From Portulaca oleracea (lineage: Eukaryota; Streptophyta; Magnoliopsida; Caryophyllales; Portulacaceae): a stretch of 64,000 nt of DNA. The DNA lies in NCBI GenBank assembly GCA_029582165.1, contig CM055868.1, forward strand, positions 22,629,891-22,693,890, in the 5' to 3' direction. Numbering within the stretch: position 1 is the stretch's first letter; the number at the start of each line of letters is the position of its first letter. The translations under genes were made by a program, and so were the position numbers. Shown here piece by piece: positions 1 through 11,230 of the stretch. The notes under the pieces were generated by a model that did no database searches, had not been told where the DNA came from, and saw only the letters and a list, made by a program, of their open reading frames with translations.

Positions 1-1266
1 CTCTTATTTTCGCGTTGTCATTTCTTATTCTCCTCTAACCCCTTTTTTCTTCTTTCATCCTTTTTCTTGTTTCATTTCCTTCTCAACTTATTTTTTTTTA
101 TTTTGAACTCCATTTTTCTGGCTTTTTTTTTTGCTTTCACTTTTTTTTTACTCTTTTTTTTTGCTTTTTTTTTTCTTCCACCTTTTCCTTTGCTTCCTTC
201 TCTTTTTTCGACTTTCTTCTCCATGGGATTGACTCCTTTCTGATGACATTAGTCACAACAAACTTTTTGGCATTGGGGTAGATATGGATTGATCATGAGG
301 AGAATGACCAGGTTGGTAAAGGCTAAGGTTTTTTTTTTTTTTTTCAAACTCCTTCTTCATGGGTTGATCCCTTTTCTCCTTTGGACATAACACACCTTTT
401 GGATTGGCTTAAGGGTTTGAAATGGGTTGAGGTTTGATGGAGAGGTCAAAGATGTGAGTGGTAGGTGGTAAGTCGAGATTAGATGAAAAGATGAGGGTAA
501 TGTGGGGGGTGAAATGAAGTTTGGGTTCAAGTCCTCTATCCTTGGCACATTTGGTTAAGCTGCTGGTCTAGGAGCATAGAGATGTCCATTTTCAAGAGAC
601 TGATGATTTTGGTCTTCTCTCCTTTTGCCCAGCTTGCTTGATGAGTGCAGACTAGCTTCTCTCTTTTTTCTTTTTTCTTTTTTTTGTTTTTCTCTCTTTT
701 TTTTTTCTTTTTTTCGTAAATTAAACCCTGGATTCGATAAAATAAAAGATAGGAATGAGGTATACAACAAAGATGGAAGGATAAGAGAAAAAGAAATTTG
801 TCAGACTTGGTTTGCATGAATAATGGATAGATGAGAGAACTTCTCAACTCAAGTAAAAAACACAAGCACGAAATTCTGTTTGATCACATAGCAACAAGAG
901 CAAAGAAATAAATAAAGAAATGACTATAACAGACTCTGAGCATGAAATGCTTGACAACCAAGACTATAGCTACTTCTAGAGCTCCTTTAATGATGTGCCC
1001 TCCTTGTCCTCGTACGGGGACTCCATGTGATGTCTGGTCCTTTATGCTGTTTTCGGTGGGGACATTTTACCTTAATGGATCATGGGCTCCAAAGTCTAAC
1101 AATTCGCCTTGTTGTTCCCTCGGGATCTATGGTAGCTGTAGAAATTCTAGTCATCCAAACATTCCCTTTATGGTTAACTCAGGCCTTGACCCTGACACTA
1201 GACAAATGAAAAAAACAAAACCCATCCCAATGCATGCATGACCTAAACGACTTATATGGACCTCCT

Positions 1267-2340
1267 AAGATGAAAAAATGACTATATGCTGACGCGGGAG
1301 AGACTCACCCAGAACATGTGTTTAAAAGAGCTAACTGATCTATATGAGACTTCGTAGGATGCAAGACCTCTATATGTCGACACAAGGAAGAGACTTACCC
1401 ACGACATGGGTCTACATGTCCTAGATTCTATATGAGACCTCTTAAAGTGCAAATGCCTATACGCTGTCCCGAAAAACCTAACATATGACACGAGTTTTCA
1501 TTAGACTTCCTAAAAAGAAAGACACTCACATGATATGCCAAATCGAGAAAAGACTCACCCATGACATGGGTTTACACTAGACTTCTTAAAAAAAGACGGA
1601 TATTTACATGATGACTCTAGACACAGACTTGTTCATGACATGGGTTTTCATGACCTACGAACCTATATGAGACTCTCTAAAGAACGATGAACGCTTGCAT
1701 GCTAACTCAAGAAGAAGACTTAACGACTCACCATAACATGGGTTTGCATGATGTAGACCCTATAGGAGACTTCTATAATGCAGGACATTCATATGTTAAC
1801 TCTGGAAAAGGACTCACCCATGACATGGGTTAACATGCCCTACGAACCTGTATGAGACCTCCTAAAGAATGCAAGACACTTACATGCAGACATTAACACA
1901 AAGACCCATCCTGACCTTATATGATGCATTCTAATGAATGCATATATTAACACAAAGATTCATCCTAGACCTTATATGATGCTTTCTAATGAATGCAAGA
2001 CACTGACATGCATACACTAACACAAAGATTCATTCTAGACCTTATATGATGCTTTCTAATGAAAAAGACACTCATATTCTAACTTTAAAACAAAGACTCA
2101 CCCATGACCTGGGTTTACGCTAGTTTTCTAAAAGAGACAAACATACATGAACCTAGGAAAAAACTCACTTATGACCTAGACCAAAGACTCGCCCATGACC
2201 CGGGTTTAGACTTCCAAAAATAAAACACATATATTGACTTAAGAAAAGACTCACATATGACACGACCTTGTAAGAGAATTTCTAAAGATTGAAAGACATT
2301 TACATGTAGACTCTGAAACTAAGATTCTTCCACTCTTTAG
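1267..2340. repeat. Degenerate minisatellite with palindromic core
   Basis: About a dozen diverged units of roughly 75-95 bp. Most contain a version of the palindrome ACCCATGACATGGGT, followed by a stretch like CCTACGAACCTATATGAGAC and then a run like GCAAGACACTTACATG. Good copies of the core lie near 1558, 1631 and 1818; others carry single changes (for example near 1396, 1734 and 2099). It lies between the PBS and the expected gag of Tat-like element 1. Tandem repeats inside Tat-lineage elements are a known source of satellites; unit borders given here are by eye. Confidence 0.75.
1888..2075. repeat. Sub-repeat of about 60-67 bp, three copies
   Basis: Inside the minisatellite, three closer copies follow one another. 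Each has ACACAAAGA, a CATCCTGACC-like stretch, CTTATATGATG and TCTAATGAA. The tighter similarity suggests a later local amplification within the older array. Confidence 0.65.
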
Positions 2341-3536
2341 GAGTGCATGGCCTAACTCTATCGGGACCCTAAAACAGAGTATTATAAAGGGCCGAATAAA
2401 GTCAAACATAGCGAGCGGGTCATGAGTTGACAGGCTTTAGTCAGTGTTTCTCAATTCGGATGGGCCCAATCCACAAGCCGGTCGTTTTAAGGAGAATCCG
2501 TGAATTGGCCCAACAACTCAGACAACTCAAACCATATTGGCTATTATGCAGGTTAGAATAATACTCGACAAGACCGACGACCTTTTTCTTTAACCTTTTT
2601 CTTTTTATGCTTTTTTTTTTACTCGGGGAAAATGGATGTTTTAAAGGACAGGATAAAGTCAACAATAAATGAGCATAATTAATTTATGGGGTTCATTGAC
2701 AAATCCAATATGGTTGGGCCTAATAGCGGGCCGACAATAAATGTGATAGATTTATTAATTAAATCGATGAATCAATTTACTCAAGCATAGTGATTATTAT
2801 GCAGTCTAAGACACTATCCATTAACTTTGTTGAACTTTAATTATTTTTTTTACCTTTATTAAGAGAATTTCATAAAGGGCCATATAATATCATCAAAGGT
2901 GCGTCAATTTTTATTTATTGAGTAAGATAATCGACTTTCAAACATTAATGGGCCCTTCCACTTGGGCTAACCATAATGCCTTTGAGTTAATTATATTAAT
3001 TAATAAATAATCCTTTTCTCAACCTAATGAATTTTATATGGACTAGAACAAAACCACAAAACTAGGGTCGACTCTTTTACAAAAAAATAAGAAAAGGGGG
3101 AGGGATACACATAGCACATAGCATACAGATGATGGGGTACCCTAAACCAAGGCTCTAAATTCATGGACTGTTATGGTTGGGTTATATAGCCTACCGCATG
3201 TCTTCGCCCCGGTTCTTCATACCATAAGTTAAGCAGTTGGGGTATTTCTCAAAGAACTTCAAGGAAGCTCTTGGAGTGTGACATCGGGAGAAGAGCGACC
3301 AAATGCTTAGAGATGTAGATTTCATCCCTATAGTAGTGGCCTCCCGCTCTCAAGGTATATCCTAGGTATCTTAAACCGTCGCCTTTGTGCTAACGTGTCA
3401 AAAGACCCAATTAGTGGCACGGTATGCAAGGGATGTCTAAAAGAATAATAAAGTCGCGAAATAAATTAACTTATCCCTTTTACTCTTTCAAATCACTTTG
3501 ATATTTTCAAGTTTTACCCTCTTTTTAAGTTTAAGT

Positions 3537-3553
3537 CCCCAGTGGAGTCGCCA
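3537..3553 (-). promoter_or_regulatory. Primer-binding site of Tat-like element 1
   Basis: On the minus strand the LTR end is followed after three bases (GAT) by TGGCGACTCCACTGGGG. This matches the general form of the PBS in Tat/Ogre elements, which I recall as pairing with a tRNA-Arg; the tRNA identity is from memory. Its presence shows the adjacent LTR is the 5' LTR and that the element runs leftward. Confidence 0.75.
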
Positions 3554-3830
3554 ATCTGTAGGACCCGGAAAAATTCTCATTCGGGTAAAATGTTTTCGGA
3601 TACGCTACTTAAATGTTCGGGAGTCGACTAAGGTTGCTTAATCCTTAAATAAGGGTATTTTTAATTTTCGAAATTCATTTTCGGGGTGATAAAACTTTAT
3701 TTATTTATAAACCCGTTTTTTATTTTTCAAATTACCCGTAATTACACAAATTAAATTAACAACAATTTAATCCCGGCCCAATCACCAAATTCAAGCCCAA
3801 AGAGGAGCAGACGGGCCACCAGAAAATGCT

Positions 3831-5027
3831 AAAACCCGCCTAGGTCTTCGCAGACCCTAGGTTGGGCCGTCTGCATCCCTGGGCCAGAAGAAAATGGGTT
3901 GAAATTAATAAAACCCGCCTAGGTTTTATTAATTTCTGGCCCATTTTCCTCGGGTCCAATCTTAAATTAGTGAAGGGAAATGAACTAAATTATTTTCTTA
4001 AATTATTTTTGTGCAAGGAATCGAATACTTTAAATTATTTTCTTAAAGTGTTTAAAGAGTCGCCAGCTGATTTAAGGAAATCGACAAACCATAAAATAAG
4101 AAAAGAAAGACTCCGGTCTACGAACCCGATTTCTAGATTCGGGGGTAAGCTTACGAATTCGAGAGTTATAAGAACTCTCGAATCCGCCTGTTATAAAACA
4201 GAGTCTACTAAAATCAACATTGAAAAGAAAGAGAGCAGGGAGAAGTTTGATTAATTTCACGGAATTATTATTCGAATCATGCAATATAAAAACAATGCGG
4301 TTTTCATTTTAGAAAATGTACAAGCACGGAATTAAAGAAAGAATTACATGATTAATTACAATAATGTAAATAAAGGAATCGAACCTTGCTTAAGATGTAG
4401 CGATGACGGATTTGATCCCTTGAGTTGCGCTTTGACTTGAAACCCGGATGAGATGATGTGTGTTGTGTAGAAGAAAGGTATGTGGATGATTATGTAGTGG
4501 TGATGAAGGTGATTATGAGAGGATTAGAGATGGATATGGATGATGAGATTTTGAGAGAATGGAAGTATAATATGGTGGAAATGAGAGTAGAGTAAGGGTA
4601 TTAGATGGTAGTAGTTGATATGGAGGGGGTATTTTAATGATGGTAGTTGGTGAAATGGAGGTGAAATGGAGGGGGTATTTATAGGTGAGGGGGTGAGAGA
4701 TTTGGAGGGAAATGATGGGGGACATACCCCACAAATCAAGCCATCAGAGACCAAAACCTAGGCAGGTTTTGGGTGGTCAAGGGGAGGTCAAACACGTTGG
4801 GCAAAGATCAAGGGATCCAATTGCATGCATGCAGATTTTGGCGCCAGACATGTCAAAACCTAGGCGTGTTTTGGAGCACCAGCACGTGGATCAATGACGT
4901 GGAGCCAAACGACGTCGCTCCACTCTTGTTCTGAAAACCTAGGCGAGTTTTGAGACTCCTGGGCTGGGGCGCGCTTCTGGGCCTGATTTATGGGCCTGGA
5001 AAATGTTAAAACCCGCCTGGGTTTTAA
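3831..5027. repeat. Palindrome family in LTR 1 (CCTAGGC-type core)
   Basis: Five palindromes and one half-site. 3901-3936: 15-bp perfect arms GAAATTAATAAAACC and its complement around CGCCTA. 4751-4772: CCAAAACCT..AGGTTTTGG. 4854-4874: CAAAACCTAGGCGTGTTTTG. 4931-4952: AAAACCTAGGCGAGTTTT. 5006-5027: TTAAAACCC..GGGTTTTAA. Half-site 3831-3846. Nearly every core in this copy is a CCTAGGC/GCCTAGG form. Positions match palindromes in the LTR at 47009-48575, whose cores are mostly different. Confidence 0.85.
4676..4683 (-). promoter_or_regulatory. TATA box of LTR 1
   Basis: TATAAATA on the minus strand, in the same relative place as in the LTR at 47009-48575. It fixes the transcription direction of the LTR as leftward. 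Confidence 0.7.
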
Positions 5028-5345
5028 AACTAGCTAAGTGCAATTTCGAACGGCCATAACTCTTTCATCCGGACTGCGATTGAGGCAATTCAAAAGGTGT
5101 TAGAAAACTTATGATGTGTCCTTTACTCTCATCAAAAGAAATGGAGCCAATGAGACTTGTGGAAAAATGGGATTTGAAATGGTGGGCATATGTCTGTGGA
5201 AAGGGTTGAAAATGAAGTCTTTTGTGGTGGGTTGGCCTGGTAGCTTTTGACTAAGGAAGGCCCTTTTGATTTTCTTTCATGCTAGCCTCTTTTCTTGTTA
5301 TGCTGGATTTGTACACTTGTCCTGGTACAAAATCCGGTGTCTACA

Positions 5346-5590
5346 GGGGCGTAAAGGTCAAATCTGAAGATGCATGCCCACTCCTCGTGAAGAGGACATA
5401 GTTCGTTCAAGGAGTAACGAAAGACATGGAACTTAGGGTCCCAAAACGTGTAGGTCGCCTTGAGGATATCCCAATTGATTTTCACTTTCTTGAGGCTCAA
5501 AATAAGGGTTAGGTTATAATAGGTAAGGAGTCGTTTCTCGGGTTTAGAAAGACTGTTCATCCATGAGTTGAGTTTTCTCTCAAAAGCCAT
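5346..5590 (-). pseudogene. Antisense gene B fragment of Tat-like remnant 2
   Basis: Open reading frame starting with MAFERKL at 5590 and running to the LTR insertion at 5345. It has the motif FWDPKFHVFRYSLNELCP followed by LHEEW. The same start and motifs occur in the gene beginning at 53740 (MAFERKLATWM, FWDPKMHVF, then ELCPLPEEW in a shifted frame). The FWDP..ELCP..EE pattern resembles plant proteins listed as DUF7745, often found with plant mobile-domain proteins; that family name is from memory. The frame continues for 21 codons into LTR 1, giving a chimeric end at 5282. The remaining C-terminal part has been displaced by the inserted element. Confidence 0.7.
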
Positions 5591-6187
5591 GGTTGAAGGA
5601 GAAAGGAAGAAGAACGACATGAAGCAGAATGCAGTGGAATCCAATGGTAGCATAGCACGATTAAATAATGACTTCCACGGCATTGGAATTTTTCAAATAC
5701 AACTATCCCGTGTGAAGTCCGATCAAACTACAGGGGATGACACGGTGCCAGCAACACGCGCTCGAATGAACCACGGTGCCTACCACCGTGTGATGGCTGC
5801 CAACCTTGAGCAGGGGGGTGCACTCAGTTTTGTGAGTTCACACACCTATGTACATGCATGCATGAGGGGAAGACGCAGTTTTAAGGGCTTTTACGTGTTT
5901 GTATAATATTTTTTCGTACATTTGTAAATTTTTCTCTTAAGTTTATTAGGAGTGTTGTATTAGATTATATACTTCTTTTATATACTGTATTCTTTGTAAT
6001 AGTCTGAGATTGACCTATAATAATAAAAAAACTGGGGGCTTGCATATTGCATTTTTAGGAATCAAAATCACGTACATAAAAGAGTATGCTTGATTGCATT
6101 TCCTGGTTGCACATTTTATACATTGCATTGCATTACGTTTGCTACTGCAGCTAAAAACAAAAGAAGAGAAGTCTTGCCAAACAATGC
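5591..6187. other. Spacer between antisense genes A and B, remnant 2
   Basis: No coding signal found. The equivalent spacer in the other copy is 52870-53739. Around 5755-5850 it has several CACGGTGCC-like words, with no clear structure. Confidence 0.4.
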
Positions 6188-7160
6188 CTAGTAGTTCCCA
6201 CCGGAGCTGTCACCGTCGAATATGCTTCTAAAAGCTGCATCCGTGAAAGAACATGGTTGCGGCTCATCCTGTGTACCCGAAGGGCGAAGTAAGAACTGGC
6301 TGGAAGGCATGTCATGATGGCTAGGGCCTATATAGTCCTGACTATAGCCAGGTGGCTGATTATAAGGAACGATTGAATGAGCATGATACTGAGGCACCCA
6401 AGGACTGGGCACCCTCTCCATCGAGCCATGGAATCCACTGGATTCCGAGTAGTCTTCTACTATGAACTCGAGAATACCTGGAGACCTTCGTTTACCTCCT
6501 GAAGAACTAGCATGAGGAGCTCGAAGTTCACCGATCCAAACTTGATCCCTTCGTCCGGATGATCCTTCTCCTGGGTCGGCACGATGAGCTCTCGTACTAG
6601 TTTCCCCTGCTGAAGAATGACGAGGGGGACGCCTCGATGAGCTTTCGAAACGTGGTAGACTCGCATGGGAATGTGCTTCACTAGTAGCTTCATCCTCAGC
6701 AACTGCCATAGGGCCTCGATACTCATTCACGAAGTTCCGGTCGATAAACTTTCGAGCTATGTGATATCTTCCCTATGAAGACGCGGATGTGAGCGTATGT
6801 TTCCTGCATGAAAAGAAAATCAATGAGAATCCATGCAGAATAAAGGGACAGAACAATAGTGCAATTTACCAGATTAGAGTCAAAGTGCTGTGAAAATTCA
6901 TGATCATTGTACACGAGCGAGATGAAGCCGAACAACATGTTCTTACCCTCGGCCTGCTCAGGATTTTCTGCATGCTGGTCTAAGAGAGGATAATAATATC
7001 CTCCCAGCTACAGAAGGGAGAATTATCAGCAAGGAAAACAAAAACATCGAGGCATGGAATTCGTACCCGAGCAAAATCCTAGCGTCCTCTGTGCGGAGCG
7101 ACTACTTCTTCTAGATCCTCAGAAGGGACAAGAAAGTTCTCCGCAGGCTCTCCGACCATC
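6188..7160 (-). pseudogene. Antisense gene A, C-terminal part, remnant 2
   Basis: The last exon is an intact 180-codon frame (6730 to 6188) encoding a low-complexity Ser/Pro/Arg-rich tail that begins NEYRGPMAVAEDEATSEAHS and ends DGDSSGGNY. Upstream pieces, separated by probable introns (a CTGCATG..TGCAG acceptor lies near 6807), read ETYAHIRVFIGKISHSSK and NMLFGFISLVYNDHEF. The block ..IDRNFVNEYRG lines up with KHIDRAFTGSGRYRG of the gene at 49723-52869, which shows it is the same gene. The N-terminal plant mobile domain is missing: sequence right of about 7160 is LTR. As in the other copy, the gene is on the strand opposite to the LTR. Confidence 0.65.
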
Positions 7161-7189
7161 AGATGAGTCATCTGTCTACCCTCAAAGCC

Positions 7190-8007
7190 TACTTGTCAAA
7201 GATAATATTATTTGGATTATATTGCGATAGTATTATTCCAATTTTTGTTATTATTCTTTTTCTAAAATTCAACCCAAATATAATCTTCTTTTATTTTATT
7301 TTATTCTTCCTCCCTTTTCTTAACCAAATAAAATCTCTAATTATTTTATTTTATTCGTCTAATATTCTCTCATCCACCACTATAAATAGAGTCTTCGACC
7401 CTCATTATTTGGGGACCCCGAATTTGTTGGCGTTTTGACCCTGACAAAACTCTCTCTTTTCTCCTTCACTTTCTCTATGCATGCTAAGTGTTAACAACGT
7501 CAGCTAATATTTTATTTTCTTTTCATCACTTTTAACTCTTGTATTATCATGTAAACTTGAATAATCAATAATTGTACAACTTGTAACTTTTATTTTTATA
7601 ATGCATGACACAATAGTTTTCTTGTGAAACTTATACAAATTCATTCTCTTTTATTTATTCGCTTTAATTCAATTTTAGTAAAGTCTATTTTCGAAAACAG
7701 GCAAGTCAGATTATTTTCTATTTATTAGACTTGTAACCTTACCCCCAAATCCGATTTCTGGATTTGTAGGTCGGAGACATTTTTTTTCTGAAAGGTTTGT
7801 TAGTTTTCCAAAAATTAACTGGCGGCTCTTTAAATTATAACTTGCATAATTTAATTTGTACAAATTAAATTTACAAGTTCATGATTCCTAAGAATTGTTA
7901 GTGTTTTTTGTAAATCTTTATTTAAGGATTAAGCAACCTTAGTTGGCTCTCAATTTAAGTAGCACTTTGAAATAAATTTCTATAGCGAGAATTTTTCGGG
8001 GTCAACA
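7190..8007 (+). repeat. 3' LTR of Tat-like remnant 2
   Basis: The right end is clear: it ends GGGGTCAACA at 8007 and, read in reverse, matches the inner parts of LTR 1 (AGAGCCGCCAG, TTTGGGGGTAAG, GCAACCTTAG). A TATA box (TATAAATA, 7381-7388) on the plus strand gives the orientation. No PBS follows 8007, so it is a 3' LTR. The left border is uncertain; no TGTAGACACC start could be placed. It is shorter than the other two LTRs. Confidence 0.65.
7381..7388 (+). promoter_or_regulatory. TATA box of LTR 2
   Basis: TATAAATA, followed by AGAGTCTTCGACC. Orientation agrees with the LTR end at 8007 and is opposite to antisense gene A beside it. Confidence 0.6.
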
Positions 8008-8795
8008 GGTATATATCGAAAAAAGGGTGACTGAGGAGATTGTTCTGCACTTTATGAAAGCTTGTGGCCAAGTTAAGAGGTTTTGGTGAGGAGTTTGATT
8101 TTAATAATGAAGTAAAGTGAATCCTTGCCTATACATTCGGCAAGTGTGTGAGTTGGGGGCGATTTTTGGTGAAACTAAATCCAAGCATAGCTCTATTAGC
8201 TCCCCATACCCAAATATTACCGCTCATTTCCCATAACCTGAGCCTCATTACAACCCTAAAAGTCCTCTTGATTGTCACTTGTGCATTTGCATACTAGCAG
8301 TGGAGAGCGAGATTCTTACGAAGCCTATGGTAGCCCGCTTCTTCTGGTCTAAGCAAGTGAACCCACTTGCATAAAAGTAAAAAAAAATGAGAGTTAGTGT
8401 GTTTTAATTTTCCCTAAAGTGAGGTTTGCCTATTGACTGGCCTACGTCCATAACCAACCGCGAATATTCGTGTTTATCTTAAGATTGTTGATGGCTTTTC
8501 ACATTCGAAGTTCTTGCTCTCTTTCAAGGTTTATCTTAAGATTGTACTGGTGTTGGTCTCTTCCAGATTGTCCTTGGTGTTTGCTTGGTAGACTGATGTG
8601 TTCTAATTAGTTAGCCCGAGGAGGTGTATAATTGTATTTGTAACCCTAATGCTATCCCTCTTTGTTTCATTTTCTTATTATTCCTTTTTCGATCTTGAGT
8701 CTTTTCCTTTTTAGTTTGAGTCTTTTTTTTTTCTCTCTCTGTTGTTCTTGAGTCAAACTTGCTTGAGAGCAAGCAAGAGCTAAGCATGGGCGATT
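8008..8795 (+). other. 3' internal end of an Athila-like element
   Basis: No open frame of note. The hallmark is the inverted word TTGCTTGAGAGCAAGCAAG (about 8758-8777) just before the LTR start, a layout familiar from Athila-type Ty3/gypsy elements. The rest is a degraded untranslated region with T-rich tracts. The upstream part of the element is missing, cut by the Tat-like LTR at 8007. Confidence 0.5.
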
Positions 8796-10149
8796 TGAAA
8801 AGTGTGCATTTTATAGTATTTTTTAGGTCTGTAACTTGTATATTTTGACTAATTATGGACTTAAATACTATAATTCTATACTGAAATCTGTGATTTCTTC
8901 AGTTGGTTTTGGAGATTGGTATATTTTGCAGGGTTGAAGGAAATTCTGCTTCAAAGCAAGAAGAAATGAAGAGAAAAAAGGAGAATAATTGAAGAAAGAT
9001 TAAAAAGAATTGAAGAGGAGAAGAAAGGGTGAAGAAGTGGCCTACTAGCCACAAAGCCCAACCCAGTTCAGGGCAGACAAGCCAAGCGCTTCCAGTGTCT
9101 GGCAAAATGCTGCCCACGCCTCCAATAGAAACCCCATCATGCGTGTAATTTGGAAGACGATGCGAAGGAGATGTCATGGGGAGCCAGCGCTTTTTCCTCG
9201 AGAAACAAGGCGGACACACCAGACGCTGCAAGCGTCTGGTGCCCTAATCTTGGCGTATAAAAGTAAGGATTTTGCCTCGATCATCAAGAAGACATTGATT
9301 AATCCATCAGTTGTTATTGTTCACGCACTAGTATTAGATTTCTTCGTATTTTCCTTCCTTCGGGGAGCCGTCTAATATATTAGGAATAGAAGAGGAGGAG
9401 AAGGAGATCGATTTGGGTGACACGAAGATATCGAATTCGACGACTTAGATATTAAGTTTATTATCCATTTTCATTATGTTTTGCAATTTAGGTTTCGTTA
9501 CTATGTTCTTAATTGTTTCATTGTTTAGGGGATAAATTCTATGTTTCTTGATTGATTTACGGGGTGTGATTTCGGTTTTAGGCTTTATTACAGTTGTTTA
9601 ATCTTCGTGTTTCGTATGTCATACTAATTGATTGATCACCTCTTACTTGGTCTAGATTCTTAATAACGGGTCGAAAAAATTGTTATTTTGAATTGGATAA
9701 ACGAAGATTGAATAGGCATAGAACATAGTTAGTAATAATAAGTTCATGCTTAGAGTCGTGTTACAATCCGGTCTTATCTTTGATTGAATTAAATAGCCAT
9801 GAGACTAGGTGTTTAGTTGAGTCACTGCAACTCACCTCAGATCGAAAGATTACTATGACAGGTCTTAGAATGATTATAGACCTTGACACTATCAATATTA
9901 CGTTGCGCTGGAATTAGCTCCTAATTGATTAATTACCTAGAGTGGACTCCCCTAAACTTTCTTAATTATCTACTAGAACTCTTAAAGTTTAGTGCTTTTC
10001 TAATTTTTGTTTAGAATCATATAAATACACAAACACTTTGGTCGACCTAGCATCCTTTGTAGTGAAACAGTCTAGTGCGTAGTTGAACAACTGCCTAAGA
10101 GAACGACCTTGTATACTACATTGTACACCGTGCAGTTGCGGCAGTATCA
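8796..10149 (+). repeat. LTR of an Athila-like element
   Basis: Begins TGAAAAGTGTGCATTTTATAG and ends near GTTGCGGCAGTATCA. A TATA box (TATAAAAG, 9256-9263) lies at one third. The last 250 bp (CTAGAGTGGACT, GTCTAGTGCGTAGTTGAAC, AGAACGACC, a GCAGTTGCGG word near the end) match the fragment at 46714-46995 in reverse and resemble the end of the LTR at 58081. No PBS follows, so it is a 3' LTR or a truncated copy. The frames inside it are not genes. Confidence 0.6.
9256..9263 (+). promoter_or_regulatory. TATA box of the Athila-like LTR
   Basis: TATAAAAG preceded by GGCG, placed about 460 bp into the LTR. Confidence 0.5.
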
Positions 10150-10164
10150 TTAGTGCATTAAAGA

Positions 10165-11230
10165 GCTTTCAGTTCCTAATACACCCCACTTGATGGAAGG
10201 AATAAGGTGGGAATTAGGTTTCCTTCCTAATTACTCCCTAACTAGCTAATCCAATCCCTAATCATCCATCAATAACCTTAATCACCCCCTAACCCATGAG
10301 GAACCAATAGCCAATACCCATTATCATAACTAATCAAACACAAGCAATTTCAATCCTAAGCATGATTTTTAGCACAAAGTAAAAGCAATATCAAACAAAG
10401 CAATTAAATGGCAGTTAAGGCAATCAGACAGGTAAGTAGACAATCACCAATGAAATAGTAGAGCGAGGGAGTAGAAAGTACCCATGGATGATGAAGACAA
10501 GTAAATGATGAACAATTGAATTGATAATCTTAACAATCTTCCAATTGATGAAGCTTCAATCCTTGAATACAACCCAAATTAAAGTAAAATGGAGGATGGA
10601 AATCTACCTAATTATCAACTAATTACCAACTTTCTCTCACTAAAACTAAGATGAACAGTAAAGTTCCAGCCCTCCTAATAAATTACGCATCGTTTCAGTC
10701 ATTACAATACACGTAAAACAGGGTCATCGCGGGCTTGATGGAGCGAAAACTGGGGAGGCGATTCTGGTTTCGCACGGGTATGCGGTGCGCGACCGTTCTG
10801 GGCAGGCCTTCTGCAAGTTTTTCTCCAAGGGTAGCATCGCGGGTGGCACGGCCTTCGGGTCAAAACTCCTCTGGGCGTAGCGCCCGTTACAAAAGTGTAG
10901 TGGGGGCTACCTTTTTCGGCATGAAATGTGGCCTCGTCGTGCCCGCTATAAGGCCTGTAGCGGGTGCGGCGACCCTATCCTTGTCCTTTGACAAGTTTTT
11001 CCTGTCCCGACTTCATTATTCTTTATTCCTTGGCTCGGCTTGGCTCGAGAAATCCCTCGGGACCTCGTAATTTGCCCTCAAATTACTCCTTTGCCTCGTT
11101 TTATTCCTTAAACTTGAGAAACCTACAAAACAACTTAAAACCAAGTAAAAATAATGAAAACAACTTGGAATCGAACGAAAAGAGCAAGTCCGAGAGCATA
11201 ATTTAGGCCTAAAAATGGGTCTAAATTAAC
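10165..11230 (-). repeat. Reversed LTR fragment, same family as the 15787 solo LTR
   Basis: Read on the minus strand it shares a series of blocks with 15787-17263: an opening near GGTCTAAATT, the GCCCGTTACA / GTAGTGGGGGCTACC stretch (10872-10911), the GGTTAGGGGGTGATTAAGG and ATCAAGTGGGGTG blocks near 10200-10310. It is diverged and has lost part of the end. No target duplication found. It abuts the Athila-like LTR at left. Confidence 0.6.

Larger units (their letters stand above)
1..3536 (-). other. Leader region of Tat-like element 1, non-coding
   Basis: This stretch lies downstream of the 5' LTR and primer-binding site in minus orientation, so it should be the untranslated leader of a Tat-like Ty3/gypsy element whose gag and pol lie off the left edge. 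I see no gag, protease or RT motif. It starts with polypyrimidine runs (about 1-200 and 655-715, polypurine on the minus strand), then a stretch with no recognisable content (720-1260), then a degenerate tandem repeat (1267-2340), then AT-rich DNA up to the PBS. Open frames here are low-complexity. Long leaders are known in Ogre/Tat elements; the assignment is inferred from the adjacent LTR and PBS. Confidence 0.55.
3557..5345 (-). repeat. 5' LTR of Tat-like element 1
   Basis: A 1,789-bp LTR, starting (minus strand) TGTAGACACCGG and ending GGGTCCTACA. It is homologous over most of its length to the LTR at 47009-48575 and, in part, to the LTR ending at 8007 (shared blocks such as AGTCGCCAGC, GACTCCGG, TTCGGGGGTAA and GGTTGCTTAATCCTTAAATA). 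It carries a minus-strand TATA box and five palindromes of the AAAACC..GGTTTT family. The flank at 5346 reads straight into gene B of another Tat-like element, so this copy inserted there. No target duplication can be tested because the other end is outside the window. Confidence 0.85.

Noticed and set aside
536..865. Lys/Glu-rich and Phe/Leu-rich frames at 536-865
   Set aside because: They are the two strands of a polypyrimidine tract; no homology or start context.
3557..5345. LTR 1 as a 3' LTR with its internal region on the right
   Set aside because: The PBS lies on its left side and gene B on its right is in the wrong orientation for the same element, so it is a 5' LTR inserted in another copy.
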